Of a stretch of 64,000 nucleotides of DNA, positions 1-10,285 are shown piece by piece; the first letter of the stretch is position 1, and every line of letters begins with the position of its first letter. The stretch is from NCBI RefSeq assembly GCF_022869825.1, contig NZ_CP094971.1:2408501-2472500 (forward strand). The letters run 5' to 3'. This stretch comes from Clostridium sp. BJN0001. Lineage in GTDB: Bacteria; Bacillota; Clostridia; Clostridiales; Clostridiaceae. A program made the translations under genes and the position numbers. The notes under the pieces were generated by a model. The model worked only from the letters and a program-made list of their open reading frames with translations, did no database searches and was not told the DNA's origin.

Positions 1-460
1 AATTTCCATTTAGTTCATATGACTGAACTTCACCAGCCAAACATGCACTTAAAGCAATAAGCCCTTCACTATGATTTTTAAGATACTCATGATCAACTCT
101 AGGTTTATAATAAAAGCCATCAATTGAAGCCTTTGAAGCTATCTTCATAAGATTTTCATAACCTTTTTCATTCTTTACAAGAAGAACAAGATGATGATTT
201 GAGTTTTCCCTATCAGCCTGTTTTATATACATTGATTTTGCAACAACATATATCTCACATCCAAGTATAGGTTTTATTCCTACATCTTTTGCCGCTTTAT
301 AAAAATCAACAAGACCATACATAACCCCATGGTCTGTAATTGCTACGCTCTTCATTCCCATTTCTTTAGCAGCCTTAATTATCTCCTTAATTTTTCCAGA
401 TCCATCAAGAAGACTGTATTCAGTATGAAGATGAAGATGACAAAATTCATTTTTGCTCAA
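1..460 (-). CDS. dnaE: DNA polymerase III alpha subunit DnaE (N-terminal part, runs off the window)
   Basis: This is the start of the replicative polymerase catalytic subunit; about 153 residues are present and the rest lies outside the window. The protein opens with the PHP domain signature HLHLHTEYSLLDG, followed by KSVAITDHGVMYG and KPILGCEIYV, the metal-binding histidines and aspartate typical of the DnaE PHP domain. The start is a TTG at 458-460, preceded by an AGGAGGTG ribosome binding site on the minus strand; no ATG fits as well. It follows the Dabb gene and whiA on the same strand, the usual clostridial order. PolC is unlikely because there the PHP domain is not at the N-terminus. 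Confidence 0.93.
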   Translation of the reverse strand, partial: MSKNEFCHLHLHTEYSLLDGSGKIKEIIKAAKEMGMKSVAITDHGVMYGLVDFYKAAKDVGIKPILGCEIYVVAKSMYIKQADRENSNHHLVLLVKNEKGYENLMKIASKASIDGFYYKPRVDHEYLKNHSEGLIALSACLAGEVQSYELNGN

Positions 461-491
461 ACTTTTACACCTCCTCTTTTTTTATAGTATT

Positions 492-779
492 TTATTCAAA
501 ATCAAGTGTTTTACTACATTCAATATATGGTTTTATAACCTTTTTAACTTCATTTACATGAAATGGATGTACATCATAAGTTAAATAATCTTCTTTATTA
601 TCAAAACGAGTTATAATTCCAACATCATAACTTCTATCACTTCTTATTAAGTCAACTCCTACTTCAAGTTTTCTAAGTACAGAAACTTTTCCATCCATTT
701 TTAAGAACGTATTTTTTAAGAATTCTAAATTTTCTTTTGTAGGATTTTTTGCTTTAAATAATACTATATGTGTAAACAT
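492..779 (-). CDS. Dabb-family (stress-responsive A/B barrel) small protein
   Basis: A 95-residue protein beginning MFTHIVLFKAK and ending near KPYIECSKTLDFE, with the central motif YDVGIITRFDNKEDY. This is the pattern of Dabb (stress-responsive alpha/beta barrel) ferredoxin-like dimers: an N-terminal HIVLFK strand and a late HPxH segment (VHPFH). Biochemical roles across the family are diverse, from plant stress proteins to polyketide cyclases, so no specific reaction can be given. It sits between whiA (19 bases upstream) and dnaE (31 bases downstream) and is probably cotranscribed with them. The length is normal for the family. Confidence 0.75.
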   Translation of the reverse strand: MFTHIVLFKAKNPTKENLEFLKNTFLKMDGKVSVLRKLEVGVDLIRSDRSYDVGIITRFDNKEDYLTYDVHPFHVNEVKKVIKPYIECSKTLDFE

Positions 780-798
780 TGTTTTTCTCCCCTTTATT

Positions 799-1746
799 TT
801 AGTTTTTAGTTTTTAATTCATCTGCTATTTTCTCTATTTTTCTAAGTCTATGATTTACACCTGATTTTCCTACAGGTGGATTTAGCATTGTTCCAAGTTC
901 TTTTAATGATTCATCAGGATAGCTTAATCTAAGTTCTGCAACTGCTCTTAAATTTTCAGGAAGTCTTTTAAGACCAATTGTTGATTCAATAAGCTTTATA
1001 CTTTCAACCTGTCTTACTGCCGCATTTACTGTCTTTGAAAGATTTGCTGTTTCACAGTTAACAAGTCTATTTACATTATTTCTCATTTCTTTTACAATTC
1101 TTATATTTTCAATTTGAAGAAGTGATGTATAAGCTCCTATTATATTTAAAAGATCTACTATCTGTTCTCCTTCTTTTATATAGACAATAAAACTATTCTT
1201 TCTCTGAATAACTTTTGAATTAAGTCCAAAAGAATTTATAAGATTCCTTAGTTCTTCAGCATATTCCTCTATATGAGTTACAAATTCAAGATGGTAAGTT
1301 TTTTCAGGATTACTTATACTTCCACCTCCTATAAATGCACCTCTTATATATGCTTTTTTAAGCTTATCATCTTTAGAAATATAGTCTTCAATTCTATAAT
1401 CTATATTTATCATTCCGTCTATTTGTTTCAATATTCCAGTTTCCTTAAGCAGCTCCTTTACACCCATCTCTTCCGTTATAACTACCATGTAAATATTATT
1501 CTTTTTTAAAGAGTTACTCTTTTTGACCATAAGTCTTGAATGAATATTAAAATATTCTTTAAGAAGTGTAAATATTAATCTTGCACTTGCAGGATTTTCA
1601 GTTACCATTTTAAAACTGAGTCCACTTCCACTAAAAGCGAGTGCACCACTTACTTTCATAATTGCAGATATCTCCGATAAAGCTTCTTCTTTAGACATAT
1701 CTACGTATCTGCATATTTCTCCTTTTACCTTAGATGAAAATGACAT
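799..1746 (-). CDS. whiA: WhiA family DNA-binding regulator
   Basis: A 315-residue WhiA protein. Roughly residues 1-215 form the degenerate LAGLIDADG homing-endonuclease-like domain (for example AYIRGAFIGGGSISNPEKTY), and roughly 225-310 hold the helix-turn-helix part (NRLVNCETANLSKTVNAA, then LRLSYPDESLKELG). In actinobacteria WhiA controls sporulation septation; in Firmicutes it is a nucleoid-associated protein affecting division and chromosome segregation. It lies downstream of rapZ and yvcK, an order conserved in Firmicutes. The ATG is preceded by AAAGGAAAAAG. The family length is about 310-320, so the gene is complete. Confidence 0.95.
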   Translation of the reverse strand: MSFSSKVKGEICRYVDMSKEEALSEISAIMKVSGALAFSGSGLSFKMVTENPASARLIFTLLKEYFNIHSRLMVKKSNSLKKNNIYMVVITEEMGVKELLKETGILKQIDGMINIDYRIEDYISKDDKLKKAYIRGAFIGGGSISNPEKTYHLEFVTHIEEYAEELRNLINSFGLNSKVIQRKNSFIVYIKEGEQIVDLLNIIGAYTSLLQIENIRIVKEMRNNVNRLVNCETANLSKTVNAAVRQVESIKLIESTIGLKRLPENLRAVAELRLSYPDESLKELGTMLNPPVGKSGVNHRLRKIEKIADELKTKN

Positions 1747-1768
1747 TTCTTTTTCCTTTCTGGTGTAT

Positions 1769-3115
1769 CTATATTTTCTTTTTTTCTTCTTCTACTCTCT
1801 GTTTTATTCTCTGTGACAAATACATATATTCGATTATCTTCTTCTTATCATATAAAAGTTTCTTTTCCATTATTGTATCTGCAAGAACTTCAGCAAGTTT
1901 ATCAGCATCATGTTTTATAAAACCATTCTCCATTTTTATAAGATTTTCTCCTATTATATTTACGCCCATTGACGATATCTTCTGCTTATCAATGTCTACA
2001 AGTTCTGAACCTTCTTTTTTATATCTTTCTTCTAATTCAGAAGATATTTCACCTGTATTTGCAATAACGTAATCTACAATATCAGATCCTCCATACTTTC
2101 TTAAAACTTTTAAATGATCAGATACTTTAAATCCTGTAGTTTCTCCAGGTTGAGTCATTATATTTGAAATATATATTTTAATCGCTTTTGATTTTCTTAC
2201 CTCTTTTGCTATATCCTTTATTAAAAGATTTGATGTAATGCTTGTATAAAGGCTTCCAGGTCCCATTACAACTGCATCAGCTTCTCGTATAGCATCAAGA
2301 GCCTCTTTTAAAGGTTTTGCATTTTCAGGTATCATTTTAAATGTATCTATTTTCGAATTTTGTTTTACTGATTCTTTAGGAATTAGAGATTCTCCTTCTA
2401 CAGTATTTCCATTTTCAAGAACTGCAACAAGCTTCATATTATCAAGTGTAACTGGTATAACCTTTCCTGTTACAGCAAGTACAGAACTCATCTTCTGAAC
2501 AGCTTCTTCAAAATTATCCGAAATTCCATCCATAGCTGCAAGAAATAAATTACCAAAACTTTGATTTTTAAGTCTTCCATCTTTAAATCTATATTGAAGA
2601 AGATCCTCCATTATAGGTTCTGTATCTGCAAGTGCTAATATACAGTTTCTTATATCTCCTGGTGGAAGCATTCCAAGATCCTCTCTTAAATCTCCAGATC
2701 CTCCACCATCATCTCCTACTGTAACTATAGCTGTAATATTTGAAGTATAGTATTTAAGTCCACGAAGCATAGTAGAAAGTCCTGTTCCTCCGCCAATTAC
2801 TACTATTTTAGGTCCTTTTATTAAAAGTCTCTTCTCATAAATAAGACTTTCAATCTTTCTACTATCAAGTGATACTTTTATATACCCTCTATTTACAAGT
2901 GCAATTATAGATTTCATTGTTTCTGCTACTGAAACATAAAGTACAAATACACCCGTAATATTTAAAAATATATAAAATATTAAATAATAAAAATTATATA
3001 CTCTGTGAGTTACAAGTTCAGTAAATCCAAAAGCTATTAAAAGTATTCCAAATATACCAAAAGCAAGCCATCTCTTTACTCTTATTCCTGGTTTTAGCCA
3101 GTCACGCATTCTCAT
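1769..3115 (-). CDS. yvcK: YvcK/CofD-like gluconeogenesis and morphogenesis factor
   Basis: A 448-residue protein with two N-terminal transmembrane helices (about residues 15-35 and 42-66) followed by a CofD-like nucleotide-binding domain. The loop GGGTGLS is at 108-114, followed by [12 protein letters not shown]. In Bacillus YvcK is needed on gluconeogenic carbon sources and for PBP1 localisation, and it binds UDP-sugars. The membrane anchor is seen in clostridial and several other Firmicute versions but not in the shorter Bacillus protein. Its start overlaps the rapZ stop by four bases (ATGA), so the two are translationally coupled. Confidence 0.92.
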   Translation of the reverse strand: MRMRDWLKPGIRVKRWLAFGIFGILLIAFGFTELVTHRVYNFYYLIFYIFLNITGVFVLYVSVAETMKSIIALVNRGYIKVSLDSRKIESLIYEKRLLIKGPKIVVIGGGTGLSTMLRGLKYYTSNITAIVTVGDDGGGSGDLREDLGMLPPGDIRNCILALADTEPIMEDLLQYRFKDGRLKNQSFGNLFLAAMDGISDNFEEAVQKMSSVLAVTGKVIPVTLDNMKLVAVLENGNTVEGESLIPKESVKQNSKIDTFKMIPENAKPLKEALDAIREADAVVMGPGSLYTSITSNLLIKDIAKEVRKSKAIKIYISNIMTQPGETTGFKVSDHLKVLRKYGGSDIVDYVIANTGEISSELEERYKKEGSELVDIDKQKISSMGVNIIGENLIKMENGFIKHDADKLAEVLADTIMEKKLLYDKKKIIEYMYLSQRIKQRVEEEKKKI

Positions 3116-3996
3116 AGTTTCTTTTCTCCCATATGAAGATCTTCTGTTACATCCCTATGTTCAATTTTACAATCATAATTTGTTTCACTAAGCATTCTAT
3201 TAAGCTCATTAGCTATTGCAACAGATCTATGTCTTCCTCCTGTACAACCTATAGAAATAATAAGCTGTCTTTTTCCTTCTTTTATATAATTTGGAATTAA
3301 ATATTTAAGCATATCTAATAATTTATCTAAAAATGTTATTGTTTCCTGTTGCTTTAATACATAATTTCTTACTGGCTCATCATTGCCTGAATACTGTTTA
3401 AGCTCTGGAATATAAAAAGGATTTGGTATAAATCTAACATCAAAAACAAGATCAGAATCTACTGGTATTCCGTATTTAAATCCAAAACTAAGAACAGTTA
3501 TAGAAAGTCTTCTCTTAACTTCAACATTATCTCCATAAAGCTCATTTATTTTTTCTCTTAAATCTTTTATAGCATATTTTGAAGTATCAACTATTATATC
3601 CGATATATCTTTTACTTTTCTTAATTTTTCTCTCTCTTCAGTTATTCCTGTTAAAACTCTTCCATCTGGAGATAGAGGATGACTTCTCCTTGTTTCTTTA
3701 AATCTTTTTATTAAAACCTCATCAGAAGCTTCTAAAAATAACACTTCATATTCAAATTCATTTCTCTTTAAATAATTGAGGCTTTCAAATAAATCATTAA
3801 AAAAGACACCACCTCTTATATCAATTACAAGTGCAACTTTTTCTATTTTGCCACTGCTCTGAGTACAAACTTCTGCAAATTTTGATATTAACTTAGGTGG
3901 AAGATTATCTACACAAAAATAACCTATATCTTCAAGTGTCCTTGTCGCCTGAGTTTTTCCAGCTCCCGAAAGACCGGTTACTATTACAAATCTCAT
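3112..3996 (-). CDS. rapZ: RNase adapter / nucleotide-binding protein RapZ
   Basis: A 294-residue RapZ (YvcJ) protein. The Walker A loop GLSGAGKT is at residues 8-15 and a second conserved block, [13 protein letters not shown], lies near residue 248 in the C-terminal domain. In Escherichia coli RapZ senses GlcN6P and presents the small RNA GlmZ to RNase E. In Firmicutes YvcJ is a GTPase linked to competence, so the RNA-adapter role is only inferred here. The ribosome binding site is AAGGAGGT. It overlaps yvcK downstream. Confidence 0.93.
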   Translation of the reverse strand: MRFVIVTGLSGAGKTQATRTLEDIGYFCVDNLPPKLISKFAEVCTQSSGKIEKVALVIDIRGGVFFNDLFESLNYLKRNEFEYEVLFLEASDEVLIKRFKETRRSHPLSPDGRVLTGITEEREKLRKVKDISDIIVDTSKYAIKDLREKINELYGDNVEVKRRLSITVLSFGFKYGIPVDSDLVFDVRFIPNPFYIPELKQYSGNDEPVRNYVLKQQETITFLDKLLDMLKYLIPNYIKEGKRQLIISIGCTGGRHRSVAIANELNRMLSETNYDCKIEHRDVTEDLHMGEKKL

Positions 3997-4075
3997 TTTA
4001 TTACCTCCTTTTATTACGATATTTTTTTATACATAAAAGTATATCATAATCATTTATTATTTAAAATAAAAGAAA

Positions 4076-4097
4076 AAAATCCCCTTTTTGGGATTTT
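4076..4097 (-). terminator. Rho-independent terminator after murB
   Basis: An 8-bp perfect stem (AAAATCCC/GGGATTTT) with a 6-base loop. Read on the minus strand it is followed by a T-rich run. It lies 14 bases beyond the murB stop and separates murB from rapZ. Confidence 0.75.
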
Positions 4098-4110
4098 ATC
4101 TTGTAATTCT

Positions 4111-5028
4111 TTAATCTTCACCAATAATTCTAACTTCCGGGTAAAGATCTACATTGAAATTTTTCTTTACTTCTTCTTGAACATGTTTTATAACATTAAG
4201 TACATCAGAAGCGGTTGCATTATTTTTATTTATTACGAAACCTGCATGTTTTTCTGAAACACACGCACCTCCAACAGCATATCCCTTAAGTCCTGAATCT
4301 TGTATAAGCTTTCCAGCAAAATGACCTTCAGGTCTTTTAAATGTACTTCCTGCAGATGGATATTCAAGCGGTTGTTTTTCTTCTCTTCTTCTTGTAAGAT
4401 CTTTTATTCTAGCAGTTATTTTCTCTTTGTCTCCCTTTTCTAATTTAAATACAGCATCTAATACTATATATCCTCTTTTCATTATTACAGATGTTCGATA
4501 ACCTAATTCGAGTGAGTCACTAGTTATCGTTATTATATTATTCTTATCATCAAGTACTGTTACTTCTTTTATTACATTTGAAATTTCACCATTATATGCA
4601 CCTGCATTCATAAATACAGCTCCGCCTACACTTCCAGGAATTCCACATGCAAATTCAAATCCAGTAAGTGATTCATTTTCAGCTTTTTCTGATACATCTT
4701 TTAATAATGCACCACACTCTGCTTTTATATCATTTTCAGATGTAAGAGTTATTTTATTTAACCTTGTAAGTTCTATTATAACACCTCTTACTCCTCCATC
4801 TTTTACTAGAATATTTGATCCATTTCCTATTACATAAAAAGGAATATTGTTCTTTTTACATACAGATATTGTTTTTTTTATCTGCTCTACATTATGAGGT
4901 ACCAAAAGAATATCTGCAGGTCCTCCAACATTAAAGTTAATATGATCTTTCATCGGTTCATCAACTTTAATCTGTGATTTTTCGTAAATTATATTAAATA
5001 AATCCATATATTTTTTATACTGATTCAT
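4111..5028 (-). CDS. murB: UDP-N-acetylenolpyruvoylglucosamine reductase MurB
   Basis: MurB uses FAD and NADPH to reduce UDP-GlcNAc-enolpyruvate to UDP-MurNAc in the cytoplasm, the second committed step of peptidoglycan synthesis. The 305-residue protein shows the FAD-binding segments [24 protein letters not shown] and [20 protein letters not shown], the catalytic serine in SAGSTFKRP, and the C-terminal glutamate in [20 protein letters not shown] is the form found in Gram-positive (type II) enzymes. I choose the ATG at 5026-5028 because GAGGAG lies just upstream; an in-frame TTG five codons earlier falls inside that ribosome binding site. Terminated at 4076-4097. Confidence 0.95.
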   Translation of the reverse strand: MNQYKKYMDLFNIIYEKSQIKVDEPMKDHINFNVGGPADILLVPHNVEQIKKTISVCKKNNIPFYVIGNGSNILVKDGGVRGVIIELTRLNKITLTSENDIKAECGALLKDVSEKAENESLTGFEFACGIPGSVGGAVFMNAGAYNGEISNVIKEVTVLDDKNNIITITSDSLELGYRTSVIMKRGYIVLDAVFKLEKGDKEKITARIKDLTRRREEKQPLEYPSAGSTFKRPEGHFAGKLIQDSGLKGYAVGGACVSEKHAGFVINKNNATASDVLNVIKHVQEEVKKNFNVDLYPEVRIIGED

Positions 5029-5100
5029 GATAAAACTCCTCAAAAACTGATATTGCTATTTTCTTTTAATAAAAAACGCTACTTTTTATTATATCATAAA

Positions 5101-6990
5101 TTAATCACTTTGTTCATGTTTTTTGAAATATGAATAAATACTCTCTGCAGCCTTCTTATCTATCGATTCTGTATCAAGAAGATCCTCTAATGAAGCTTTT
5201 TTAATATTATCTATACTCTGAAATTTCATAAGAAGTGCCATCCTTCTTTTCTTTCCAACATTTGGTATATCATCAAGAATAGAATGAAGGATTCTTTTGT
5301 CTCTAAGTGATCTATGGTATGTTATCGCAAATCTATGAACCTCATCTTGTATTCTACGTATAAGCTGCATTAAATTGGATGTCCTATTTATATTAAGCTC
5401 TTTATTATTATAAATAATTCCTCGTGTTGCATGATAATCATCCTTTACAAGACCACATACAGGAATATCTATATCAAGCTTTCTTAACACATCAAGGGCT
5501 ATATTTACCTGTCCTTTTCCTCCATCCATCATTATAAGATCAGGGAAATTAGAAAACTTTCCTGCTGAGAATTTAATGTTTCTCTTCTGTATTTCCTTAA
5601 TTTCCTTTAAACCATGAACAAATCGTCTTTCTAATATTTCATACATGCTCTGATAATCATTAGAATTCTTAACTGTCTTTATTTTAAATCTTCTATAATC
5701 GCTGTTTTTAGGTTCTCCATTTTCAAAAACTATCATAGAACCTACAGAATCAACACCTTGAATATTTGAAATATCATATGCTTCTATTCTTTCTGGAAAT
5801 ACATCAAGTTCTAAAAGATCTTGTATTTCGTTAAGACATACTCTATTTATTTCTTTATCTATAAGTATTTTATCTTTAAATTGCTCTAATGTTATTTTTG
5901 CATTATTTCTTACAAGTTTAAGCATATCTTTTTTCTCACCTTTTATAGGTATTCTTACATATACTTTTGATCCTCTTTTTACTGTAAGAAATTCTTCTAA
6001 AATATCTATTTCATTACTTTCTGAAATATATATGTTTTTGGGAACAGATGATGTACCTTTATAAAACGAAACTATAAACTGAGAGATTATTTCATTATTA
6101 TCTTCATCTGCTCCATTTTCAATAATAAAATGCTCTCTTCCCGTTATTTTTCCATCTCTTAGAAAAAATATCTGAACGCAGCAATCTTTTTCATCTTTAT
6201 AAAGATCAATAAAATCTTCATCCGTTTCATTTGATCTAAAAACCTTCTGTTTTTCTTCTATAGCACTTATAGCAAGAATTTTATCTCTAAATAATGCTGC
6301 TTTTTCAAATTGAAGATTCTCTGATGCTTCATTCATATGTTCTTTAAGAGTATTTATAAAGCTTTTATCTTTTCCAGATAGTATATCAATAATTTGAGAT
6401 ATCATTTTTCCATACTCTTCTTTTGATATCATCCCATTACATGGTGCCTTACATTTTTTTATATGATAATTTAAACAAGGTCTTGTATATGCTGCACCTT
6501 CTTTAATATATTTTTTACATGTTCTAAGTGGGAAAATTTTTCTTATAAGATTTATTGTTTGGTGAACCGCTCCTGCATTAGGATACGGTCCAAAATACTT
6601 TGAACCATCTTTTGCAAACTTTCTTGTTATAAATACTCTTGGAAAATCTTCATTTATTGTTATTTTTATAAAAGGATATGTCTTATCATCCTTAAGAAGA
6701 ATATTGTACTTTGGAGTATATTTTTTTATAAGATTGCATTCAAGTATAAGCGCTTCCATCTCTGAATCTGTAACTATATATTCAAATTCAGCTACATTTT
6801 TTACCATCGCTTTTACTTTCTCCGTATGATTCTTTGAATTTCTAAAATACTGTCTTACCCTATTTTTTAATATTTTAGCTTTGCCAACATAAATTATTTC
6901 ACCTAATGAATTCTTCATCAGATAAACTCCTGGTTTATCTGGCAGTATTTTTAATTGTGCTTCAAAATCAAATATTGTAAACACCCCCAA
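5101..6990 (-). CDS. uvrC: Excinuclease ABC subunit UvrC
   Basis: UvrC makes both incisions in nucleotide excision repair after UvrA and UvrB locate the lesion. The N-terminal GIY-YIG nuclease is clear (LPDKPGVYLMKN, then IIYVGKAKILKNRVRQYF). It is followed by a cysteine cluster (CKKYIKEG, CLNYHIKKCKAPC), the UVR motif (LQFEKAALFRDKI), the RNase H-like C-terminal nuclease (EAYDISNIQG, DGGKGQVN) and helix-hairpin-helix repeats (IPNVGKKRR). The start is uncertain. The upstream in-frame candidates are TTG (6988-6990) and GTG two codons later, but the GGGGGTG ribosome binding site points to an ATA codon at 6973-6975, where UvrC homologues normally begin (xFDFEAQL). The stop of the PBP gene is 6 bases upstream. 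Confidence 0.96.
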   Translation of the reverse strand: MGVFTIFDFEAQLKILPDKPGVYLMKNSLGEIIYVGKAKILKNRVRQYFRNSKNHTEKVKAMVKNVAEFEYIVTDSEMEALILECNLIKKYTPKYNILLKDDKTYPFIKITINEDFPRVFITRKFAKDGSKYFGPYPNAGAVHQTINLIRKIFPLRTCKKYIKEGAAYTRPCLNYHIKKCKAPCNGMISKEEYGKMISQIIDILSGKDKSFINTLKEHMNEASENLQFEKAALFRDKILAISAIEEKQKVFRSNETDEDFIDLYKDEKDCCVQIFFLRDGKITGREHFIIENGADEDNNEIISQFIVSFYKGTSSVPKNIYISESNEIDILEEFLTVKRGSKVYVRIPIKGEKKDMLKLVRNNAKITLEQFKDKILIDKEINRVCLNEIQDLLELDVFPERIEAYDISNIQGVDSVGSMIVFENGEPKNSDYRRFKIKTVKNSNDYQSMYEILERRFVHGLKEIKEIQKRNIKFSAGKFSNFPDLIMMDGGKGQVNIALDVLRKLDIDIPVCGLVKDDYHATRGIIYNNKELNINRTSNLMQLIRRIQDEVHRFAITYHRSLRDKRILHSILDDIPNVGKKRRMALLMKFQSIDNIKKASLEDLLDTESIDKKAAESIYSYFKKHEQSD

Positions 6991-6996
6991 ATAAAA

Positions 6997-8481
6997 CTAT
7001 TTAGAAATTCCTGTTCCACTTTTTATTACCTTTCCTGCAACTTGTGCTGCTGCAACTGAACCATATCCTCCATTTTCAACAATTACAGCAACTGCAATAG
7101 TTGGTTTCTCAGCTGATGCAAATCCAATAAACCATGAATGTGGTTTTGCTGGCTGACCATTTGAAAGATTATAATCTGCAGTTCCTGTCTTTCCTGCCGC
7201 ATTAGTTCCCTGAAAATATGACCATGATCCATTTACTTTAGAATCTACAAGATTTTTCATATAATCTGTTATTGTAGCAGCTGTTGATCCGCTTATTACC
7301 TTTTTAAGTTCTTTAGGCTGATATGTACTTAAAGTATTTCCATCTTTGTCTACAATTTCTTTTATTATTGTAGGTTTCATCATCTTTCCATCATTAGCTA
7401 TTGTTCCTGCAATTAATGCCATTTGCATAGGTGTCGCAACATCACTGCTCTGTCCTATACCAGACTGTGCAATACTTCCTTTTTCATAACTTTTTAAAGT
7501 AGGAAATTTACTTTGTGAAATATTGAATCCTTCTGCCTCTATAGTATTATTAAATCCATATTTTTCTGCTGTAGATTTAAGCTTATCATTTCCAAGTTCA
7601 AGCGCAATTCCTCCAAATACTACATTGCTTGACACTCTAAATGCATCCTTTAAATCAAGTGTTCCATTTACAGCTCCACCTGCATTACTTAAAGATTGGT
7701 TTTCATTAAATACAAGTTTACCATTATCTTCAAACGTTCTTGTTTTTATATCTGAAATATTTTCAAGTGCACTTGATAAAGTTACAGTTTTAAATGTAGA
7801 TCCTGGTGGATAAAGACCTGCTATAGCTCTATTTATTAAAGGACTATTATCTGCAGAACCTGCATTTGCAGTGTTTATAGCATTTTCTAAATCATTAGGA
7901 TTATATGATGGCTTTGATACCATTGCAAGCACCTCTCCTGTAGTAGGATTAAGTGCAACGACTGCTCCTTTATTAGATCCAAGAGCATCATATGCTATTT
8001 TCTGAAGATTTGTATCTAATGTTGTAACCACACCATTTCCTACTTTATCTTCATCCTTTTTTCTATTTTCAAACATTTCTTTAATTTTTTCTTTACTAAA
8101 ATTGTTAAATAAATTTTTTAAATTGTTAGATAATTTATCATATTTTATAAGCTCACTATCAAGGCTTTTTTCAAGACCTGATATATCATATTTAGGATCA
8201 ACGTATCCTATTAAATTTGCAAAAATTTCTCCTTGAGTATAAGTTCTCTTCTGCGTAAGTGCATTTACTCTCTCACTTTTTGTAAGAGGAGTCTTATTTC
8301 TGTCATAAATTGTTCCTCTTAATACTTCATTTCTAACTGCCCATAATCTCTTATTTCCTGTCTGAGTTGCAAGATTAGGTGCAGAAAAAACCTGAAAATA
8401 TGCTATATAAGAAATAAGAGCTACAAAGCAAAAAAGAAATACCACCATTATCTGTTTTACAGTATTTTGTAAGTCTTTCAT
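6997..8481 (-). CDS. Monofunctional transpeptidase (class B penicillin-binding protein, PbpA/FtsI family)
   Basis: A membrane-anchored D,D-transpeptidase that cross-links peptidoglycan. One N-terminal transmembrane helix (about residues 10-30) is followed by a dimerisation region with RGTIYDRNKTPL, then the penicillin-binding domain. That domain carries the active-site SxxK (S228-T-F-K), the SxN motif (S284-S-N) and the KTG motif (431-433, AAGKTGTAD). At 494 residues it is short for PBP2/FtsI, matching the compact actinobacterial and clostridial PbpA type. It is paired with an FtsW/RodA polymerase 3 bases upstream, so the two probably form a transglycosylase-transpeptidase unit. AGGAGGG precedes the ATG. 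Confidence 0.92.
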   Translation of the reverse strand: MKDLQNTVKQIMVVFLFCFVALISYIAYFQVFSAPNLATQTGNKRLWAVRNEVLRGTIYDRNKTPLTKSERVNALTQKRTYTQGEIFANLIGYVDPKYDISGLEKSLDSELIKYDKLSNNLKNLFNNFSKEKIKEMFENRKKDEDKVGNGVVTTLDTNLQKIAYDALGSNKGAVVALNPTTGEVLAMVSKPSYNPNDLENAINTANAGSADNSPLINRAIAGLYPPGSTFKTVTLSSALENISDIKTRTFEDNGKLVFNENQSLSNAGGAVNGTLDLKDAFRVSSNVVFGGIALELGNDKLKSTAEKYGFNNTIEAEGFNISQSKFPTLKSYEKGSIAQSGIGQSSDVATPMQMALIAGTIANDGKMMKPTIIKEIVDKDGNTLSTYQPKELKKVISGSTAATITDYMKNLVDSKVNGSWSYFQGTNAAGKTGTADYNLSNGQPAKPHSWFIGFASAEKPTIAVAVIVENGGYGSVAAAQVAGKVIKSGTGISK

Positions 8482-8484
8482 ACG

Positions 8485-9726
8485 TTAGCCCTCCTCTGAT
8501 ATTTTCTGAAGTAGTGCGAGTGAAAAATACATAGTAAGCATAGAAGATCCACCATAACTTATTAAAGGGAGTGTAATTCCTGTAAGTGGAATTATCGCAA
8601 ATATTCCTCCTATAATAACAAGTACCTGACATGCTATCATTGTACTTAATCCTATCGTCGTAAACTTTGAAAATGAATTTTCAACTCTAAATGCTGCTCT
8701 CATTCCTCTATAGAAAAACAAGAAATATATAATCATAATTCCAAGTCCAAATACCATTCCAAGTTCTTCACATATTACTGCAAAAATATAATCTGATGTA
8801 TTTATAGGAATGAATCCAGGATATCCTTGACCTAAGCCTGAGCCAAACATTCCTCCTGATGAAATAGCATAAAGCCCCTGTATTATTTGATAACTTCCAT
8901 TTTGTTTATCAACATAATCCCAAGGATCTCTCCAAATAAGGATTCTCTGGCGTACATGTGGAAATAGTTTATATGCTATAAACGCTCCTATTATAAATAA
9001 AGCAAACGCTATTACTACATACTTCTTTTTTCCTGTAGCAACATAGAGCATAGTAACTGCTATTCCAAAAAATATTAAAGCTGATCCTAAATCCTTCTGC
9101 AAAACAAGACATGCTAAACTATACATTGATACTAATGCAGGCTGCCATAGCTGCTTAAAATCATCTCTTACATTTTTTTTATCCTTATAATTCATAAGGG
9201 CCGCTGCAAGATACAAAACAAACGCTATCTTACCAAACTCTGAAGGCTGAAATCCAAAACCTCCAATAATAACCCAATTATTTGCACCATTTTGTTCCTG
9301 ATTCTTTAAAAACATTCCTGCAACAAGAGCCATAGGCATTATTGCTAATGTTGTTATCATAAATATGTTTTTATATCGTGCAAAATCACGTAAATCAGGA
9401 ATTAATATTACAAGTGCTATAAATATTACAATACCTGCTGCAAACCAAGCAAACTGTTTTATTGAAACAGCTGTATCAAGCCTATATAGTACAGCTATTC
9501 CAATTACCGAAAGTATGCATGCAAAAGTTATTAAAAACTTATCTCCCTGTGGATAAAATTTTCTAATTAAAATCTGAGTAGCTGTTATAAATGCACATAG
9601 AAAAATTCCCATATAAATAGCACCTTTATCAATCGGAGTTTTAAGTACTGCAAGATTGATAAATAGAGCCATGCATAAAACATATGTAAGCAATAACAGT
9701 TTTACTTCGTCCTTCCTTATTTTCAA
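8485..9726 (-). CDS. FtsW/RodA/SpoVE family peptidoglycan glycosyltransferase
   Basis: A SEDS-family polytopic membrane protein that polymerises lipid II. About 413 residues with roughly ten hydrophobic segments and family motifs such as GFGFQPSEFGKIAFVLYLA, KDLGSALIFF, and near the C-terminus GITLPLISYGGSSML. I cannot decide between division (FtsW), elongation (RodA) and spore cortex (SpoVE) roles from sequence. The tight pairing with the class B PBP makes a dedicated pair likely. The start is taken as TTG at 9724-9726, because the upstream in-frame GTG lies inside the GAGGTG ribosome binding site. Confidence 0.92.
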   Translation of the reverse strand: MKIRKDEVKLLLLTYVLCMALFINLAVLKTPIDKGAIYMGIFLCAFITATQILIRKFYPQGDKFLITFACILSVIGIAVLYRLDTAVSIKQFAWFAAGIVIFIALVILIPDLRDFARYKNIFMITTLAIMPMALVAGMFLKNQEQNGANNWVIIGGFGFQPSEFGKIAFVLYLAAALMNYKDKKNVRDDFKQLWQPALVSMYSLACLVLQKDLGSALIFFGIAVTMLYVATGKKKYVVIAFALFIIGAFIAYKLFPHVRQRILIWRDPWDYVDKQNGSYQIIQGLYAISSGGMFGSGLGQGYPGFIPINTSDYIFAVICEELGMVFGLGIMIIYFLFFYRGMRAAFRVENSFSKFTTIGLSTMIACQVLVIIGGIFAIIPLTGITLPLISYGGSSMLTMYFSLALLQKISEEG

Positions 9727-9750
9727 AATATTCACCTCATTAGATATTAT

Positions 9751-10194
9751 TTACGCAAGAACTTTAAATACAGCCGTTCCTATGCCTATTTTATCTTTAT
9801 CTGCTAATTTAACTCTACCTGTAATTTTTTTGTTATTTACAAAAGTTCCGTTTGTGCTATTTAAGTCTTCTATAAAAACACTATTATTTCTAAGACATAT
9901 TTTAGCATGAATACCTGAAACATGAGGTTCTCTTATTATAATTCCATTTTCATTTTTTCTTCCAATAGTAAAATCCCCTCTTATCGGGATTACTGAACCT
10001 TCTCTCAGAGTATTATCCTGCGTTCCAATCATAACTTCAAGACCAAAATTGTCAAGTCTCCTTCTAACTCTCTTTTTTTTGCCACCATTTTTAACATCCT
10101 TATACATAATTTTTAATGCATAATAAATTATTACATATAGTATAATAATGAAAATAGTTACGAATATGCCGCTTATTATTTTTGTAAAACTCAT
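9751..10194 (-). CDS. Membrane-anchored FHA-domain protein
   Basis: A 147-residue protein with one N-terminal transmembrane helix (about residues 7-29), a basic stretch (GGKKKRVRRR) and a C-terminal forkhead-associated domain (about 70-147). The FHA signature is complete: FTIGRKNENGI, then PHVSGIHAKI, then DLNSTNGTFVNNK. FHA domains bind phosphothreonine. Next to ftsW and pbp genes, such proteins are usually scaffolds for serine/threonine-kinase control of wall synthesis, as with mycobacterial FhaB next to RodA-PbpA. No kinase is in this window, so that partnership is inferred. It is probably cotranscribed with ftsW. Confidence 0.87.
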   Translation of the reverse strand: MSFTKIISGIFVTIFIIILYVIIYYALKIMYKDVKNGGKKKRVRRRLDNFGLEVMIGTQDNTLREGSVIPIRGDFTIGRKNENGIIIREPHVSGIHAKICLRNNSVFIEDLNSTNGTFVNNKKITGRVKLADKDKIGIGTAVFKVLA

Positions 10195-10285
10195 ATTTTC
10201 ACCTCAATAACATATTTACTGTTCACAATAAAGATTATACAACAAATACATAAATTATAACATTAATTTACGGAGGCATTTATTT

